A program made the translations under genes and the position numbers. From positions 1-64,000 of the forward strand of contig JANWVO010000058.1 in NCBI GenBank assembly GCA_025056865.1: a DNA stretch of 64,000 bases, written 5' to 3'. The notes under the pieces were generated by a model. That model was not told the origin of the DNA. It saw only the letters and a program-made list of their open reading frames with translations, and did no database searches. How positions within the stretch are numbered: position 1 is the first letter of the stretch; every line of letters begins with the position of its first letter. This stretch comes from Bryobacteraceae bacterium. GTDB lineage: Bacteria; Acidobacteriota; Terriglobia; Bryobacterales; Bryobacteraceae. Below are positions 61,887 through 64,000 of this stretch, in pieces.

Positions 61887-63203
61887 ATGCTGTGGACCCG
61901 CAGATCGTTCCTGGCGGCGCCGGCGGCACTCGCGCTCGACGGCGGTTCGCCCGTCCGCTCCACCCCGTTGCGCGCCCGGCATTTCGGCCCGCTCTATTAC
62001 GACGATTCCGAGTGGACTCTGCTGAAGGAGGTGTGGCAGACGCGGAGTCCGTTCCGGTTCTGGAATTTCGAGAATCGGTTGCCTGACAAAACCGCCACGC
62101 TCGAACGCGAATTTGCGGCGAAGATGGGCGTGAAATACGCGCTGGCCGTCAATTCCGGCACCTCTGCGCTCGAGGCAGCGCTGGCCGCGCTCGAGGTCGG
62201 CCCCGGCGACGAGGTGGTGATCCCGGCCTGGACGTGGCACTCCTGCTTCCATGCCGTCATCCGCCACGGCGCGCTGCCGGTGTGCGCGGAGATCGACGAG
62301 AGCTTCAATCTCGATCCTGCGCGCGTCGAAGAAGCCATCAGCCCGCGCACGAAGGTCCTCATGATCGTCCATCTTCAGGGCAATCCGGCCGACATGGACC
62401 GTCTGCTGCCCATTGCGAGGAAGCGCGGCCTCCGCGTGCTCGAGGACGTCTCGCAGGCCGTGGGCGCATCGTACAAGGGCCGGCGGCTCGGCTCGATGGG
62501 CGACATCGCCGCGGCGAGCCTCCAGGTGAACAAGACGATCAGCGCCGGCGAGGGCGGCATGGTGTACACGAACGACCCCCTGCTGTTCGAGCGCGCCGTG
62601 CGCTTCCACGACGTCGGCACGCTGCGCAACGTGCATCAGGAATGGCTGGGCGCGGCCAGGCTCGAACCGGTGCCAGGTTCGAACTTCCGCATGACGGAGT
62701 TTACGGCGGCGGTGCTGCTGTCCCAGGTGAGGAAGCTGGACCGCATTGTGGCTGACATCCGAGCCGTGGCGCGGCGCGTCTACGAGGGCATCGCCGATCT
62801 GCCGGGGCTGAAGACGCGCCTGCTGCCAGATCCGGCGGGCGAGCTGGGCGTGGGCGTGTATCTGGACCTCGGCTCCCGGCAGGCGCGCGACGTGTTCCTG
62901 AAGGCGATGCGCGCGGAGAACGTTCCGGCGTCGGCGCCTTCCGGCTCCGTCATCCTGCCCATTCAGAACTACGCCGAGAAGAAGCTCGCCGTGCACCCGG
63001 AATGGCCGAGCTTCCGCGCCGGGCGCGGCCCCGAAATCCGTTACGGCGCGGCCTCCTGCCCGCGCACGATCGCAATCCTGGACCGCTTTGGCGGCGTGCT
63101 GCTCGACCCGAAACTCAGCGAGCGCGACACGCAGGACATCGTCGCCGCCATCCGCAAGGTGTATCCGCAGGTCCGGGAGACCGCGCAAAGCGCGCGGGCC
63201 TGA
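61887..63203 (+). CDS. DegT/DnrJ/EryC1/StrS-family aminotransferase (sugar aminotransferase type)
   Basis: 438 aa PLP enzyme of the DegT family, which transaminates keto-sugar nucleotides or related compounds. Core blocks: YALAVNSGTSALEAALAAL, DEVVIPAWTWHSCFHAVIRH, VLMIVHLQGNPADMDRL, RVLEDVSQAVGASYKGRRL and the PLP lysine K216 in SLQVNKTISAGEGGMVYTND. The start (WTRRSFLAAPAALALDGG) resembles a Tat signal, which is odd for this family and may mark an exported form. AAGGAG lies 9 bases before the ATG. Confidence 0.82.
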   Translation: MLWTRRSFLAAPAALALDGGSPVRSTPLRARHFGPLYYDDSEWTLLKEVWQTRSPFRFWNFENRLPDKTATLEREFAAKMGVKYALAVNSGTSALEAALAALEVGPGDEVVIPAWTWHSCFHAVIRHGALPVCAEIDESFNLDPARVEEAISPRTKVLMIVHLQGNPADMDRLLPIARKRGLRVLEDVSQAVGASYKGRRLGSMGDIAAASLQVNKTISAGEGGMVYTNDPLLFERAVRFHDVGTLRNVHQEWLGAARLEPVPGSNFRMTEFTAAVLLSQVRKLDRIVADIRAVARRVYEGIADLPGLKTRLLPDPAGELGVGVYLDLGSRQARDVFLKAMRAENVPASAPSGSVILPIQNYAEKKLAVHPEWPSFRAGRGPEIRYGAASCPRTIAILDRFGGVLLDPKLSERDTQDIVAAIRKVYPQVRETAQSARA

Positions 63204-63222
63204 CGCGCCGCCCTGCCGGCGG

Positions 63223-64000
63223 TCATTCGAGCGCACGCAGCCGCGCCGCGTCCCGCGGGCGGATCCGCACGACAGTGCCGTGGCGGTGGCCCGGCGGGAA
63301 GCGCAATTCCGCGGTGACGTCTTCGAAGCGCTTCCAGTCCCGGGTGCGGTAGGCGCCGTAGTGCTGCGGCTTGCCGTAGTGGTCGAAATAGACGAACCAG
63401 TCGCGCCCGATGCGGATCACGGAAGGCCCTTCGATCCAGGATTTCGTGAACGTCTCCGGCTCGGCGCGCCACGGTCCTGCCGGATCTTCAGCCCAGGCCA
63501 GCCGCAGGTTTTTCTTCAGCGGCTCGCGGCGCTCGTCCTTGAAGACCATCAGCCAGCGGCGGCCGGTGCGCACGATGGTCGAGTCGATCACATTGAAGCC
63601 GGGGTCGAAGAACAGCTCCGGCGCGGTGAATGTCTGGAAATCCCGCGTGCGCATGGCCCAGATGCGGTGGTTGTAGCCCTGGTCGCCGCTGGCTTCCCCT
63701 TCGGGAAAGCGGCCCGGAATGGTGCTGGCCCAGAACACGATCCACACTTTCTGTTTCGGGTGCCAGACCGCCTCCGGGGCCCACGCGTTGCGCGCGCCGT
63801 CGAGAGGGATCGGGATCAGGCGCTGCGGGGACCACTGCACGAGGTCCGGCGAGGAGGCATGGCCGATGGTCAGCGATCCGTCCTGCTTCGAGCGCGTCCA
63901 GCCGGTGGTCCACAGCATGTGCCAGCGGCCGTCGGGTCCGCGCGCGAGGAAGGGATCGCGCATCAGCATCCCGCTGATTTCGGGCCGGAGCACCGGCTGG
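63223..64000 (-). CDS. Glycoside hydrolase-like five-bladed propeller protein (GH43-type), 5' partial
   Basis: The frame runs off the right edge, so the N-terminus is missing; about 258 residues are visible. Blocks MRDPFLARGPDGRWHMLWTT, HASSPDLVQWSPQRLIPIPL, NAWAPEAVWHPKQKVWIVFW, IDSTIVRTGRRWLMVFKDE and WIEGPSVIRIGRDWFVYFDH match the repeated blades of GH43/GH117-like enzymes, with acidic residues in RDPF, EGPS and APE. Target is probably arabinose- or xylose-containing glycans, or galactans. Convergent with the aminotransferase gene after 19 bases. Confidence 0.75.
   Translation of the reverse strand, partial: QPVLRPEISGMLMRDPFLARGPDGRWHMLWTTGWTRSKQDGSLTIGHASSPDLVQWSPQRLIPIPLDGARNAWAPEAVWHPKQKVWIVFWASTIPGRFPEGEASGDQGYNHRIWAMRTRDFQTFTAPELFFDPGFNVIDSTIVRTGRRWLMVFKDERREPLKKNLRLAWAEDPAGPWRAEPETFTKSWIEGPSVIRIGRDWFVYFDHYGKPQHYGAYRTRDWKRFEDVTAELRFPPGHRHGTVVRIRPRDAARLRALE

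Noticed and set aside
1-64000. CRISPR arrays, insertion sequences, prophage, rRNA or integrated element
   Set aside because: No regularly spaced repeats, transposase, integrase, phage structural genes or rRNA sequence were seen, and gene style is uniform across the window.

Overview
The window reads as a high-GC chromosome segment from an Acidobacteriota bacterium, most likely Bryobacterales/Solibacteraceae. The lineage call is an inference from gene content: a large Oar-like TonB-dependent receptor with an N-terminal carboxypeptidase-regulatory domain, a VWFA protein of the acidobacterial type, Tat-exported Gfo/Idh/MocA and Fe-S aldo/keto reductase proteins, and many scattered sugar-handling genes. 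No rRNA, tRNA, CRISPR, insertion sequence or prophage was seen. The last gene runs off the right edge.

Layout. 0-9 kb: exported phosphoesterase, SSS symporter, heptose-phosphate kinase, hrpB, a class V aminotransferase, fabH and a SprT-like metalloprotease. 9-12 kb, minus strand: uspA, then a 59-residue membrane ORF with an in-frame UGA that I propose is a selenoprotein, then an orphan CpaE-like ATPase and a small membrane protein. 12-20 kb: Oar-like receptor with a near-consensus promoter, then a two-gene unit of a 1125-residue TPR protein and a VWFA protein. 20-25 kb: oxidoreductase, FtsB-like protein, cutA, MFS transporter and sialidase-like protein. 25-36 kb: infC with a structured leader, Xaa-Pro peptidase divergent from valS-nadC-birA, a flippase-like membrane protein, Gfo/Idh/MocA, PIG-L deacetylase and selA. 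36-45 kb: chemoreceptor convergent with the flagellar operon flgBC-fliEFGHIJ, then a YkgJ-type protein. 45-48 kb: a CoA-acylating aldehyde dehydrogenase and a class II aldolase, both with microcompartment-style targeting helices. 48-55 kb: a six-gene Cu/Ag efflux operon. 55-64 kb: ABC permease and TPR protein, alpha-L-fucosidase, aldo/keto reductase, CoA-binding protein, DegT aminotransferase and a partial GH43-like protein.

Functional links. The fucosidase, class II aldolase and acylating dehydrogenase form a plausible fucose/rhamnose to lactaldehyde to acyl-CoA route, apparently served by a microcompartment whose shell genes lie elsewhere. selA shows that the cell can make Sec-tRNA, which supports reading the UGA in the small ORF as selenocysteine. 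Several genes have a -10-like hexamer six or seven bases before the start codon and little or no Shine-Dalgarno sequence, suggesting leaderless transcripts next to ordinary SD-led operons.

The most novel candidates are the small UGA-containing ORF with its hairpin, the repeated leaderless promoter pattern, the shell-less microcompartment enzyme pair, and the attenuator-like infC leader.
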